From: Ephydatia muelleri
Lineage: Eukaryota > Porifera > Demospongiae > Spongillida > Spongillidae
Direction: 5' to 3'
NCBI GenBank assembly: GCA_013339895.1
Contig: JABACO010000013.1
Coordinates: 2,978,805-3,042,804 of the forward strand
DNA length: 64,000 nt
Both the position numbers and the translations under genes were made by a program. The first letter of the stretch is position 1. The number at the start of each line of letters is the position of its first letter. Shown here piece by piece: positions 46,259 through 59,208 of the stretch. The notes beneath the pieces are model-generated. The model made no database searches. It had not been told where the DNA came from and was given only the letters and a program-made list of their open reading frames with translations.

Positions 46259-47655
46259 GCTGTACAGGTATGTTAGTCTATCCAGACTCCAGGATTTCAA
46301 ATCCATTGTCATATCCCACTATCGCTTTAAAACAAAAAAAAAAAGAAATGTAAGTCCGCTTCACAGTGTTACATCAAACACTCATAACCAGGCAACAGAG
46401 TGTTTGGGGCATCAGCAAGGTGGTAACACACCCACAAAATGCCCACCACCATATGATATTTAAATTTAATTGTCTACATTACAATAGTTTCTGCACGCAT
46501 AAGATAAAGGAATCCCAGATATTTACTGGACTGGGAAGTAAACTAGGTCAAACTCATGTAAATAGCTTGATACTTACCTTTCACACTTCACTTCGTCTCT
46601 GAGGCTACTTGCCTGATCCAGAAAGAACTTGATCAGTGTCCTCAAATCTCCTGATGAGCAGGTTGTGCTTCACTGGTGCAATAAATGATGGAATAAGTGT
46701 GTATAAAATGATTGCTGAATAGGGTGTGCAATTATTAATGGAAGAAAATAATACATGTATGACAACAGTGTAAAAGAAACTGGTAACCACGACAACAGTG
46801 CTTAAGAACTGGCAACTACATGTAAGAAAGTGACCTCATAGAGCCATCCGATGTGTGTGTGTGGCTTCCTCCTCCCCAGTACATGAACTGTGCAGAAGTA
46901 TAGATACGTACAATCTGAGTGGCGTTTTTGAGTCATCGGATACCCTTGGCCTTCCAATACCAAACATCAGCAATAATCATTCCTGTTAAGGCTGCAATCA
47001 TTGTTAAATATATTTTTTGTCTATTTTCTCCAGTATTGTTGTTCCTCCCTCACCCCGCCCTTCCTCACCCACCTTTCCAAGAAGGGATACATGTTACATG
47101 TCAACGCGATTCTTACAGCTATATATCACGACGCGTAAGTGGCTAAGCCTGTAACGGTTCCATGTAATTACCCAGCGTATCCAACTGAGGGGAGAGAGTT
47201 TCCTCCACCTATTTCATTTCCAAATTGCAGGGTGAACTAAAACAAACGCGAAAGTCAGCACTTAAATTGTAGGTGCGCTCTATTTCGATGAATTGCTGTA
47301 ACATCCACAAATTTAATTTAATATGTGCATGGACTATGTATTACAAGCAAATGAGCAATACGAAAACCATTTTTCTCTCCGCCGCGCTGGAACGAAGATT
47401 ACACATACGTGCTCTTCAACGGGAAGTACGAGAATGCCACAAGCTCAGTCCGTAATTTGTCCTCTTGAGGCACTGGTTGTAATCGGTATCCCTGAAGTAT
47501 TGTCCTCAGTCTGGTACCCAGGCCCAGATTCCCAACAGCTGCGGGTGGATGCGGATGGTGGATTACATCACCGCCACCATGGGATATGTGAAGAGTGCAC
47601 ACACCCATCACTCGTTATGCACAACACTTCAACATGTATGGTAGCAGGGGTCATT
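46259..47655. other. Intergenic, with a short MITE fragment
   Basis: 47125-47510 duplicates 36650-36890. 47508-47575 carries one side of the TAGTCT..ACATCACCG MITE. A minus-strand frame near 46620-46690 (PSFIAPVKHNLLIRRF) is unassigned. Confidence 0.5.
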
Positions 47656-47679
47656 TTACATCCCATGTGTATTATGTAA

Positions 47680-47765
47680 TATCACACACACACACACACA
47701 CACACCACACACACACATACACACACACCACACACACACATACACACACACACACACCACACACA
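47680..47765. repeat. CA microsatellite
   Basis: Interrupted (CA)n; read on the minus strand it is (TG)n just after the ALAD exon donor at 47779. Confidence 0.95.
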
Positions 47766-47778
47766 CATAACTATGCAC

Positions 47779-48135
47779 CTTTTGCATTTTTGTGGGTACT
47801 CCAAATATGAGAATGGCTTTTAACCCGTTCGTAACCAAAGGTTCAAGAGCTGCCTTCAGCTGGTCACACCGTACCTATCAAAAGAGCACATCTCCAGCGT
47901 TCAACTCGCTCAGAGGCAGCCAATTGCCGGAAACTACTGACCTTTTCTGGCCTGGTAGACTGGTCACCTCTTCCTTTGCATCCGGGACATCGCCGAGGAG
48001 TGGGGTATACAGTCTTGACTCTTGTTAAGAACGGGAACAGAATTATATTACCTTACAAAGACGGGGTACACGAGGCCTGCAGCGGACAGTATGGTATTCT
48101 GTGACTGCCAGGCGCGTACAACTTCGTGGTGATAT
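47779..48135 (-). pseudogene. ALAD: Delta-aminolevulinate dehydratase (porphobilinogen synthase), three exons
   Basis: ALAD condenses two 5-aminolevulinate molecules to porphobilinogen in heme synthesis. Three exons are visible on the minus strand. 48135-48057 reads YHHEVVRAWQSQN and GLVYPVF, equivalent to the family's HPLLRAW...YPIFV. About 48018-47942 reads DVPDAKEEVTSLPGQK. 47874-47779 reads RYGV, QLKAALEPLVTNGLKAILIF and GVPTKMQK. All have GT donors. The middle exon carries about nine extra residues before DVPD, and the last exon needs one base inserted after RYGV to stay in frame. No catalytic-core exons (zinc cysteines, Schiff-base lysines) were found in the next 10 kb. So this is a truncated remnant, or a gene broken up by repeats. 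Confidence 0.75.
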
Positions 48136-49397
48136 CTGACATCCTTGACCGAGGGCCGAAATTATTTTTAATGACATCATTGTCCAACCAGAGCAGATCA
48201 TAATTGTCAATGTGCCTCGTACCAGGTCCCATTCTCCACAGGAGTATGCTCATTTGAAAAGGCTTCTTTGACCAACTTCATTGGATGATAGAATATCTGG
48301 TTTTTCAGGTTAAAATAAATATATTTAGAAATTGTGATCTACATCTACAACACGTAACCTCTTAAAACCTAAACCAAAACACGTAATGAAGTTTTATGAA
48401 TGAAAAATATTATATTTCATATGAATCCACATCAGCACATTTAAAATTGCTTTAAAGTATTTTTCCTCTTTTGCAAATATAGTATGTTGCAATGTGACGG
48501 TCAAATTAAGCGATTATATCCATGCACTACAGTAGATAGGTCTTTCTATCTGCTATATTTTTATCTGATCCCACCCCCCACAACGACCCCACAACTACCC
48601 TATAACTACCCAACCCCAACTATATCCAAACTACCTAACTATGTGGGAGGTATGAGCGCTTGTGGGTTGCACGCACTCGCGTTTGTAAGGTTTCGATCAT
48701 GTTCTACTCTCGATTGCGTACTCGTGCCTTTACTCCCTTTTTATATAAATAATGAGTGTGCCAACCTGCAGCTGGTCCTTATCACTGGCTTGGACAAGAC
48801 GGCCCAACAAAAAAAATCTTGGCGGGATTTGTCAAGAATTTTTTGATTTGAATTAAAGGCTTTGATTTGGATTCTGATACTTAACTTCGTATTCTACAAA
48901 GCCACATTCTTAGACAGTCACAATTGCACATTCCATTCTAGCACAACTGAGGTCTGATTACGAATTTATCATTATCAATACATTTTTACGGAAACAATGC
49001 TAAGCATCAGAAATGTAATTTTAAAACTTGAAAAACACGTGTTACAAATTCTTGCCAGTCTACCAAGACTTTTTTTTGTAGGACATTCCACTCCTCCTGC
49101 GTATAATGACTTCTCTGTCCCAGTTGGAAGACTAGAAGCATCCTGTCTTTTTAAATTATGATCAATTGTACAATAGACCGGTGATCAGGACTAATGTACG
49201 CTAGTTCCTGGGCATGTGACGAGACTGTTAAAGCACGGCTGCAATCTGAATGAGGCATTGACTATCTCTTTCGCCTAACTATTGGAATTTAATAATATCA
49301 GTAAAACATTTCAACAAGCATTTTTTTTTTGTTCCCACAGTACAAATGTTGAGTCAGCATACCAAACAGTGCAGCAATGACCACCATGCTGCACTCA

Positions 49398-51120
<1,723 letters not shown>

Positions 51121-51290
51121 CTGAGGGAAAGAGAGAAACGCCAGTGCACTCACAATAACCTATTCAAGCTGAGCATACAAGAACAAGTCCGTAGCAACCC
51201 AGCAAGCAGAACCCAGTGTATGTGGCCTCCATCAATCAGTGCCATAACTAACCATCCTTACTCATCACACTCAATTACTCAAAAACAGGA

Positions 51291-51840
51291 CTAAAAGTTA
51301 TCTATGCCATCATAGGAACTTATTGTTCCCAAGACGAAGGTGGAATTTCCTCTCTGGATTGCCACAGAAAGGCGCTGGAGTAAGAACTGGTAGGATTGTG
51401 AGTCTCCAGTGGTTTGGTGCAGACGATGGCCAAGGTCCTTAAGAAAGGACAATCTTTCGGCACCAAACACACCAAGAGACTCACATGCAATGGGAACAAA
51501 GAAGTACTTAGCTCCAAGAGAGGAATACTTTTTCCTCTTTTGGGATTCAGCCTCTGCTGCTACCAAACCTGGTCCTCTTTCAGCAGTGGAGAGATGTGAT
51601 GGTGCCAAGGTGTCTCTGCATGTTGCATCCCACATAAGGAGTTTTCCTTTTCCAGGTAACCAGTGAAATACCATCTGGCCTTTTACCATCTGATCTAGCT
51701 ACTCCAGAAGGCTCCAAATGAGTAGGTATTTTTGCAGCTGACGGGGTTCTGTGGATGATGTCGTTTAAGTTAGAATGCCTGGAGTGGCGACCTTCACTCA
51801 ATCTACAGCTGAAGCCATGAGTATCACGTGAGAACCACAA
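51291..51840 (-). pseudogene. Retrotransposon reverse-transcriptase ORF, C-terminal tail
   Basis: Reads LNDIIHRTPSAAKIPTHLEP, SGVARSDGKRPDGIS and (after a frame switch) KLLMWDATCRDTLAPSHLST. Then come ESQKRKKYSSLGAKYFFVPI, GVFGAERLSFLKDLGHRL and LLQRLSVAIQRGN with a stop at 51291. This is the conserved region after RT in a widespread aquatic-animal retroelement group (from memory). No RT motifs are present, so it is 5'-truncated, as usual for LINE-like copies. A shorter fragment lies at 39847-40089. Confidence 0.75.
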
Positions 51841-51869
51841 TGACGGTTAGGGGATTGATGAATAAACTT

Positions 51870-52345
51870 CACTCGGGTCTGGAGGGACAACAGAGAAACG
51901 GATGGCTTATCTCTTTGTCGCGATGGAACGAGAACTCAAAGATCTACAGTTCTACGTTTGTTCTGTGTCATAAAACGGTGTGCTTTTAGAGAAACAAACG
52001 AATTCCTGGTTCTCGTGTCCAGTCCCAAAATAATTCTTGGTCGGAATAATCTATGGTATAACACAAGCTACAAACGGTTTTGAAGAACGGCAATATCAAT
52101 AGCACCAATATCTTCGGAATTCACCTGCACGTTATCCTTTAAGGTCATATAGACACCTAGAAAGAGAAGTACCTCATGCGGTAGCAAGTTCTATATAGGA
52201 ATTGGTATGGCAGAAGCTTATTTGGTTTATTATTGTTCAATGAAGTTATTTGTACAGCTTGCAGTATAAATACTCCAACCTGCACGAAATTTATTTGGTG
52301 TTCCTATTATCGCAGTTTAATCGATACTTTGGCTAGTGAAGTTAA
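51870..52345 (+). promoter_or_regulatory. Promoter region of third Helitron-type copy
   Basis: Aligns with 5300-5760: GAAACGGATGGCTTATCTC, AACGGCAATA, GTATAAATACTCC and GGCTAGTG precede the coding start. The TCTGAACC hairpin end is missing, so it is 5'-truncated. Confidence 0.7.
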
Positions 52346-52390
52346 ACGCCTTCGCGTAATCAGATCTACACTGTAAGCAACGAGCGGAAT

Positions 52391-52485
52391 AGTCTCGTCC
52401 CCAGCCTGATATGCATTCGCAATATATATACTCGCGGTGATGTAATCCATCCGCTGCTGTGTATGAGGGTCTGGGAACGAGACTA
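52391..52485. mobile_element. 95-bp MITE with 9-bp TSD (Mutator-like?)
   Basis: The ends are TAGTCTCGTCCCCAG and, inverted, TAGTCTCGTTCCCAGACCC. Direct 9-bp flanks CGAGCGGAA lie at 52382-52390 and 52486-52494. The uninterrupted sequence exists in the 5.8-kb copy. A 9-bp TSD is typical of MULEs. Confidence 0.85.
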
Positions 52486-53369
52486 CGAGCGGAATACCTT
52501 CAAAAGCAAGACGATATTTTATCACAAGAAAACAAGGCTAAAGCCCGAAAAGAAGAAGGCCTCTGTACGCGACAGCTACAAGGCCGATCCCGAAAAGAAG
52601 AAGGCCTCTGTACGCGATAGCTACAACGCAGATATTGAACTAAGCAATCTGCTAAAAGGCAGCGATATCAAGAGGACGTCGAGGAGAACCGCGCTGCTAA
52701 AAGGCAGAAATACGAGGACAATTCAGCTGGCATTAAGGCATCTGAAAGGAATCGGTATTGGAATGACCCCGCTGTCCGATTGGCTATACGTGCTGCCGAG
52801 AGGAAGCGGTATCGCAGGGGTCACCGAACTACCACTACCACCCAAAGGTATGTCATGACATGTTGTATTGCACTAGCATTAAAAAGCTATAGGAAGATGT
52901 GCATGCAACATGTGTACAGCACGCATGTAAGGGATCTGCACAAAACCATTCACTTCACATGTACATGCATGGTGACCCGTACAGTACATGTAGTCCTTTC
53001 TCCTTAGCTTTGTGACCTGTCTATTGAATATTGGGGTGTCATCCTTAATCTGATGTGTACAAAAAGGCTTCCTTATCTGATGTACAACGGCAGCCCTGTG
53101 TATGAATTTAATTGCATTTGCTACTGAAAATTACCATATCCTTCTCCCATATAGCTACTCCTTGTATGAACCCAAATCTCATACACTAATGGAGTATAAT
53201 GGTGGTCTTGAAAAAGCTATTCTTAGGGATAGTGAGCTTCTCAGTGAAGTAAATGATGCCTTTTGTAAGTCTCATCCATTGCTAGCTCCAAAGGTTGTTA
53301 CAAGATCTGCCCGTGCAGCAGTACGTAAGATTGGTGCAGATGCATTAGTCAGAGGACGAAGTACATCCT

Positions 53370-53760
53370 CCAACTCCTCTTCCCTTTATGCAGCCACCGC
53401 CACCGCCACCGCCGCTAGATACATTGCTGCCCCCCTACCGTCCGTCGCCAGCAGCAGCTGCAGCACTGCCCCCACCGCCACCAGCAGCAGCAGCAGCAGC
53501 AGCGCTGCCCCCACCGCCACCAGCAGAGCTGCCCCCACCGCCACCAGCAGAGCTGCCCCCACCGCCACCAGCAGCAGCGCTGCCCCCACCACCAACAGCA
53601 GAGCTGCCCCCACCTCCAGCAGCAGAAGCAGGAGCACCGCCGCTACCTGCACCAGCCCCACCACCGGCACCAGTATTGGCACCAGTGCCCCCACCACCAC
53701 TTCACCTGCTGCCACCCTGGCCGCTGCCACCACCACCCGCATGGCTCCCATGGCCATAGA
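53370..53760. repeat. GC-rich CCG/CAG-type tandem tract
   Basis: CTGCCCCCACCGCCACCAGC-like units. One frame is Ala-Pro-Thr-Ser rich and open into the acidic tail; another is poly-Pro. Same kind of tract as 7985-8330 and 11340-11720. Confidence 0.85.
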
Positions 53761-53890
53761 AGAGGCTGGGGGAGACAAAGAGGACAAGGCGGAACCGTAC
53801 AGAAAATTAAGAACTCATCACGCGGCTGTTACGTACGTGCCATTAGGTTTTACAATTAGATCGTGTGAACTGGATTACGGTATATATTGA

Positions 53891-54291
53891 AAATGGCATA
53901 GACAAACCTCATTATTAAACCACCAACTTTGGAGCTATTTTATGCAAAAATCAGTGAAGCAAAATAAAAACCAGTACATGAATGGTGCTGCACACATATT
54001 TAAAATACTTTGTAAGTAAAGGCGCAGTTGAAAATGGCTCGTTATAAGATGCTACAGCCTGTGCGCATAAAAGGATTTAACGAGAGGTTAATAATAGCAG
54101 GTTTTCTAAGCGGTGGTACTCCCAATCCTCCAGATAGATAAGCTTCAAAAACGTTTCACCAAGCAAGCGAGCTGCGGTGAGTATTTCTATGAATGAAATA
54201 AGTTACTACACGGTCTGTAACGGGTCGTATTTCCTATTCGACCGCTATGGTATAAATATGAATAATCGAACCGCACACCACAGGATCTATG
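53891..54291. other. Intergenic upstream of the RAG1-like gene
   Basis: No feature recognised; probably contains the displaced promoter of the gene at 55076. Confidence 0.5.
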
Positions 54292-55071
54292 CAGAGATAA
54301 TATATAAAGGGATTGGAAACGAGCCCACTTTTCACGCATTAGAGCGTGCCATCCGCACCTGTACTCGAACCCACAACCAACAAATGTATGCGTGTACACA
54401 AATAGGTCAATTATCATTATAGGATGGCGATGAGTAGCTAATTGCGTTGTAGACTGCAAAATGGGCTAGCAAGTTAGAAACAACCGTAAAACCATCACCT
54501 TTGACACAATACAAGCCGTAACGTAGTCGCGCGCTAGATATAAAAATATTCGGATGCTAAAATATGAACCAAGAGCTACAAGACAGCGTTAGATTTAGCG
54601 ATCTAGCTTACACGATAAAGGTTACACTGTCCCACAAAATTACCATATCCAACATTCTGTTGGAGCGGTTCTGAGCACTGCCGTTACAAACAAACAACAC
54701 CACGCTACAATTTAACCATCTTGCACGTTATAGAGCCATTTTCAAACAGAAAAGACCATCGATTCGTAAGATACTGTCCCACAAAAAACGGCGCTCCAGA
54801 AAAATCGCAATTTTGGCAAAAAAGCTCGAAACTGTGCAACCGAACACTCACGGCCCTTCAAAAAAGAGCAACACGTTGTACATGTGATGGCGAACTTGAA
54901 AATTACAATCAAATAAGCCTTTTCCTTTTAGTTCAAACAAACCAGCGAGTTTTAGACTCTGTCCTCACTTCTACGCAGGTGCGATTCACAGCAGGTCGGA
55001 TGGCACGCGAAAAATTGCGAAACTCTATGGCTCACGTGACTCGTTGCCAATCCCTTTATATATTATCTCTG
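54292..55071. mobile_element. 780-bp TIR element, 7-bp TSD, at the RAG1-like start codon
   Basis: The ends are CAGAGATAATATATAAAGGG continuing into ATTGGAAACGAGCC, inverted on the right. Direct ATCTATG lies at 54285-54291 and 55072-55078. Same family as 6192-7032. The right TSD copy contains the ATG of the RAG1-like gene. The interior is non-coding. Confidence 0.85.
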
Positions 55072-55075
55072 ATCT

Positions 55076-58000
55076 ATGGCCCCTGCAGTACACAGGTGCA
55101 AATCGGATGAGTTGTGTAGGGTGTGTGGGTGCAAACTACACAAAGTTAGCACAAAACCAGCAGCTAAAAAACGATACCCGTGGCATGTATCAGTGAGGAG
55201 CTGTTGTCAGCATTTCATATTGCAACAACCAAGGATTGCTATCAGATCCACCCACCAATGTTTTGCAACAAGTGCTACCTCACTATGAAGCATGTCACAA
55301 CAGCTATACACAAGAAACCTTACAAGTGTGGTCTGAAACCTTATGACTGGTACAACCATACAATCCACAGCTGTAAGGTATGTACTGGTGAATGCAATTG
55401 TACAAAGGGAAATCCCCTTACACATATAGGGATGCAGTAAGGGTATGCCTCCTTCTAAGGCACGATGGCCCCTAGCTGAGATATCTGGCAACACTCCAGC
55501 CCAAGTTGTACAGCACATCATGGCCATAGCACCATCAGAAACCATTCAAAATTCCATTGTACCACCATTGGCCAATACACAGCTACTTTCTGCTATTAGT
55601 GAGCTGAACTGTCCCATTTGCCTCAGTGTGTTGAGACGGCCAATACAGTTGCCATGCGAGGGACTTGTGTGTGCTCGCTGTCTGACTGAATGGATCCACC
55701 TGAGGGGTTCATTTTGTCCCTGCTGCTATGACACCAGTCCATTGGAGTGCACACAACTAAAGCCAGCGTCCAGAGTGGTTCAGCTGCTGCTAAATGACGT
55801 GATGGTGTCGTGCACATCATGCAAGAGGAATGTGAGAGCTGCTAATTATGACACACATACTTGCACTGATGAGGTCAACAGAGAGGAAATGCAGTCTGTG
55901 CATACCGTTGTGCACAGAATGTTGGATGCTTCAAAGGAGAACTGCATTTACTTTCCAACTGGAGGAACAGTATAAGTGATAATCAATACAGATTGTTGTT
56001 ATTTCACTTGCACTTACAGCCATTGACGTTGGCTCGCGTGACAGTGCCAAAAGCCCCCATCACACAGTTGAGCAAACGCACATGTAAGCGTCATGTGCTT
56101 GAGCTTCAACGGACACGCAACATCTTAAGTGGCAGCTCTGATGATTCTGGCATCCTCTTTGAGGATGAAGTCAGAGCACTGAGTGCAGACCAAAGGCAGC
56201 AGCTGCTCCACAGTGCTGGGATCAAGCTGAATATAGAGCCCACACAAGGGCTTGCTATCAAATCCATGATTGGCTTACCATGGTACAGGCTGAGAACCCT
56301 CAGCAGGTACATGTAAAGGAAGAAAATACAATGGTGTACATCTATTTGAATTTCAATTTCAGATGGTTGAAACACTCTGGTATCAGCTTTGGTAGTGAGC
56401 GGAAACATTGTGCCCTCTGCAGAGAGCTGATAGAAGACAACTTGGAGGTAGAGTTTGCTCCATTCTCTTTCAAGTTGGCTGCATGATGGTGGTGAAGAAA
56501 TCAGAGGGGGAGCTCATGCCTATACACCCAGCCTCACTGCAAAGATCACCCAACTTCTGGAACAGAATGAGATGTATGATAAAAGGTAGTTTATGTGTCA
56601 TAGAACATTAATGGAATTGTTTTTACTTAGGGAAAGCACACTCACATGGCATGAAGGCATGATACCAGATGACAAAATATGGCTGAAGCTTGGTGGTGAT
56701 AAAGGGGGTGGTTTATTCAAAATGAATTTTCAAATCGTGAACACACACGCGCCAAATTCTGTGCATAACACATGTGTGTTTTCATATTTTGAGGCTGATG
56801 ACACACGTACAAACCTCCATGTGGCACTGGACAGGTTCAGAGCTGAGGTGACTGCACTTCACACCATGAAGTGGAAGTAAGTTGTTAAAAATTGTTTGTA
56901 TTAAAAAATACTTCTTGATCTTTAAAGGACATATGTACTGAAACCCTTTCTCAGTGGGTGACTATGATTTTCTGTGTCTAATGTACGGAACCTCTGGTGC
57001 AAGTGGTAAGCTAGATTTTATAGGAAATTGTTACTACATATATTTTGTATCACAGGAAAACATCCATGCCTGTGGTGCCTAGTGACACTAGATCAGTTAT
57101 GGACATCATCACCAACTAGTCGTCTGTGTGCCCGTCGTTCCTTGGAGACAATGTTAGCTGACTATCAGTGGTTTATCGCAAGTGGTGGAGATATCAAGAA
57201 TGCAAAATATTATAACAACTGCATTAACGAGCCATTCTTTAAAAAAACCCTCTCTCAGGTACCATGTATGGACAAAACAAATTTTAAATGTATTCTGATA
57301 TCTGACTTACTTGCAGGTCTGTGTTCCTTACACATCACTCAAGGAATATTCCTGAAGCTCTTTTCTATGTTTGAGGAAGCCTGCCACAGAATCGACTTGA
57401 AACTGGCACTGTATTGTCCAACTGCTCCCCTCAGTAGATCCCAATTTGACGAGTATTCCAAGGCACTTAAAGATCTGAGCGAAATAATTAGTGAATTGGA
57501 AACAGTGCATCTTGAAGAGGAAACCTTTCAACAGTTAGCAACCTACTGTTCAATTTCTGCTGGCAACTTCACACCATTCATTGGAAGTCTCCTTGAACTC
57601 TCCAGTAACTGGCATGAGAGGAGAAATGTGTTGGTGAGTTATTTTTTTCCAGCCGATCATAAACTTTAATATTATTTCTTCTAAAGGAGAATCGGAGAAA
57701 TCTTATCACAGAGACTGTCAACAAGGGTTTCAAGATGGATGATGGTCCATGCATCAAGAGAGTTCAGTCTTGCTTGGATTCATTTGGTGTGTGTCGCCAA
57801 CGTTATTATGGTGGGATATTCGTTGGAAACCATGTCCACAAAATTTTGAAGGTGCTACTAGTTATGGATGCATGGCAATAATGAACCATGTATATATTAC
57901 AGCCCTCCAATATTGAAGAGCTCTGCTCATGCATATTAACTGCAACGGCCAACTCACCAGAATTGAACGATGAGGCAGAAGCCGTTCATGCAAGGTTCCT

Positions 58001-58450
58001 CACACTTTCTGAAGCAGTTTTCTGAGTGTCACTCCCTGTATGATTGCAACACTACCACACCTGATAAAGTGCAACACCTTGGTATGGACATACTTTCAGT
58101 GCTCATGCAAGCCACCATGCACATATTCATATTTCTATTTAACAGACCACACCATCAAGAGTTTTTTTGCCACCTTTGATAAGGAATTCCAAGGTGTTGG
58201 CAGAACAGTGAAGATGCACATTCTTGAATGCCATACTGTGGAATGGCTATCACTGCACCAGGCAGGATGTGGCCTCATGGGTGAGCAGGGTGCAGAATCT
58301 ATCCACGCCAAGTTCAACTCCCTAAAACGTACCTATTCTAGTATAAGAAACCCATTAGATAAGGATAAGTTGAAAAGCATAATGCGAGAACATTACCTAA
58401 ATATAGCACCAAGTATGTCTGCCGCTGTTCCACCTGTTGAGAAAAGGTAA
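55076..58450 (+). CDS. RAG1-like protein: zinc/RING N-terminus plus DDE core
   Basis: The N-terminal half follows the RAG1 non-core order: DELCRVCGCKLHK, IHPPMFCNKCYLTMKH, HSCKVCTGECNC. Then a RING finger from 55606 (LNCPICLSVLRRPIQLPCEG, CARCLTEW, FCPCC) and VSCTSCKRNVRAANYDTHTC. Spliced exons follow: 56021-56307 (IKSMIGLPWYRLRTLSR), SERKHCALCREL (56400), IWLKLGGDKGGGLFKMNFQI (56680), GDYDFLCLMYGTSGAS (56960), KHPCLWC (57058), and LMGEQGAESIHAKFNSLKRT (58278). The acidic residues in GGDKGG, GDYDFL and GEQGAES are candidates for the DDE triad. Two one- or two-base frame breaks (about 55178 and 55440) interrupt the first exon; later exons have clean GT-AG borders. Similar to the N-RAG-type transposon genes known from molluscs. 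No terminal repeats of its own were found. Confidence 0.7.
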
Positions 58451-58913
58451 CGCATGAATCTTCGTTAAAAAGCAACTCAGTTATTCTGACGTCCATAACT
58501 CCCACATAAAATCGAGTAGTAACGTATTGACAACAAAATGTCAAACAACAAGTTCAGGTTACTATCCCATACCTTTTTCACACCAAATCATCTGGAGGTT
58601 TAGCCAAAAACACGAAATGTTCACACGACGTCTCACGAGGATCCTTCCGTATTAATTTGTATAGCGAAAGTACAAAATGTTTTTATGACAAGAAAAATGC
58701 ACCGACGTTTTACTAACTGCTTTCTCTGTGCACACATCCTGTTACTTCGTGAAACCAGGCGATTACAAGCCTAGACAAAAAGGTTTTTTTCCAAGGTAGG
58801 CGTTGCTACGGAACAAATGAGCCATGTTGCTAGGTACTTAATATTCACAGCGGGCGTGGACCTAATGTCCACGTTTCAATGTACCTAATTGTAACAGCCG
58901 TGTAGGGGACCGT

Positions 58914-58946
<33 letters not shown>

Positions 58947-59208
58947 GAAGAGCGCGCTCCAAAATATGCCGCCCCTCCAATATAACTGCCCCCCCCCCCA
59001 TTGCCTTATTCCTGTATCCGCCACTGGAGATACCCCGCATTGCAGTGACATCTTTGACCGGCAATATGCCTCGTACCCGGTCCCATTCTCCACGGGAGTA
59101 TGTTCATTTGAAAAGGCTTCTTCATTTGTTCCAACTTCATGGCGTAAATTGGATGATAGAATATTTCAGGTTAAAATAAATATATTTAGAAATTGTGATC
59201 TACAACAC
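58451..59208. other. Spacer with poly-G/poly-C repeat and end of segmental duplication
   Basis: The G-run at 58914-58945 and C-run at 58988-58998, with GTATCCGCCACTGG, look like a small hAT-type repeat remnant. 59045-59208 is paralogous to 48140-48353. No gene seen. Confidence 0.6.

Larger units (their letters stand above)
52346..53890 (+). pseudogene. Helitron-type N-terminal protein, third copy
   Basis: The start codon is lost (ACGCCTTCGCG where other copies have ATGCCTTCGCG). Exon 1 is interrupted by the 95-bp MITE. It keeps only two KKKASVRDSY repeats and the QRYQEDVEENRAAKRQ / ERKRYRRGHRTTTTTQRY blocks in shifted frames, with a donor at about 52846. Exon 2 (from about 53152) reads YSYSLYEPKSHTLMEYNGG, AILRDSELLSEVNDAFCK and KVVTRSARAAVRKIGADAL. 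It then changes at 53350 into a Ser/Thr/Ala tract ending AIEEAGGDKEDKAEPYRK and a stop at 53890. Confidence 0.7.

Noticed and set aside
34784..48348. A 13.6-kb insertion carrying the caspase-MBL gene, suggested by the order of duplicated blocks at 59-64 kb
   Set aside because: The Transib ends, TSDs and empty sites show instead that the 2-kb block moved; the flanking duplicates are contiguous without it.
48484..48846. 120-codon plus-strand ORF
   Set aside because: Not conserved in frame in the paralog at 61.4 kb and contains low-complexity Pro/Tyr sequence.
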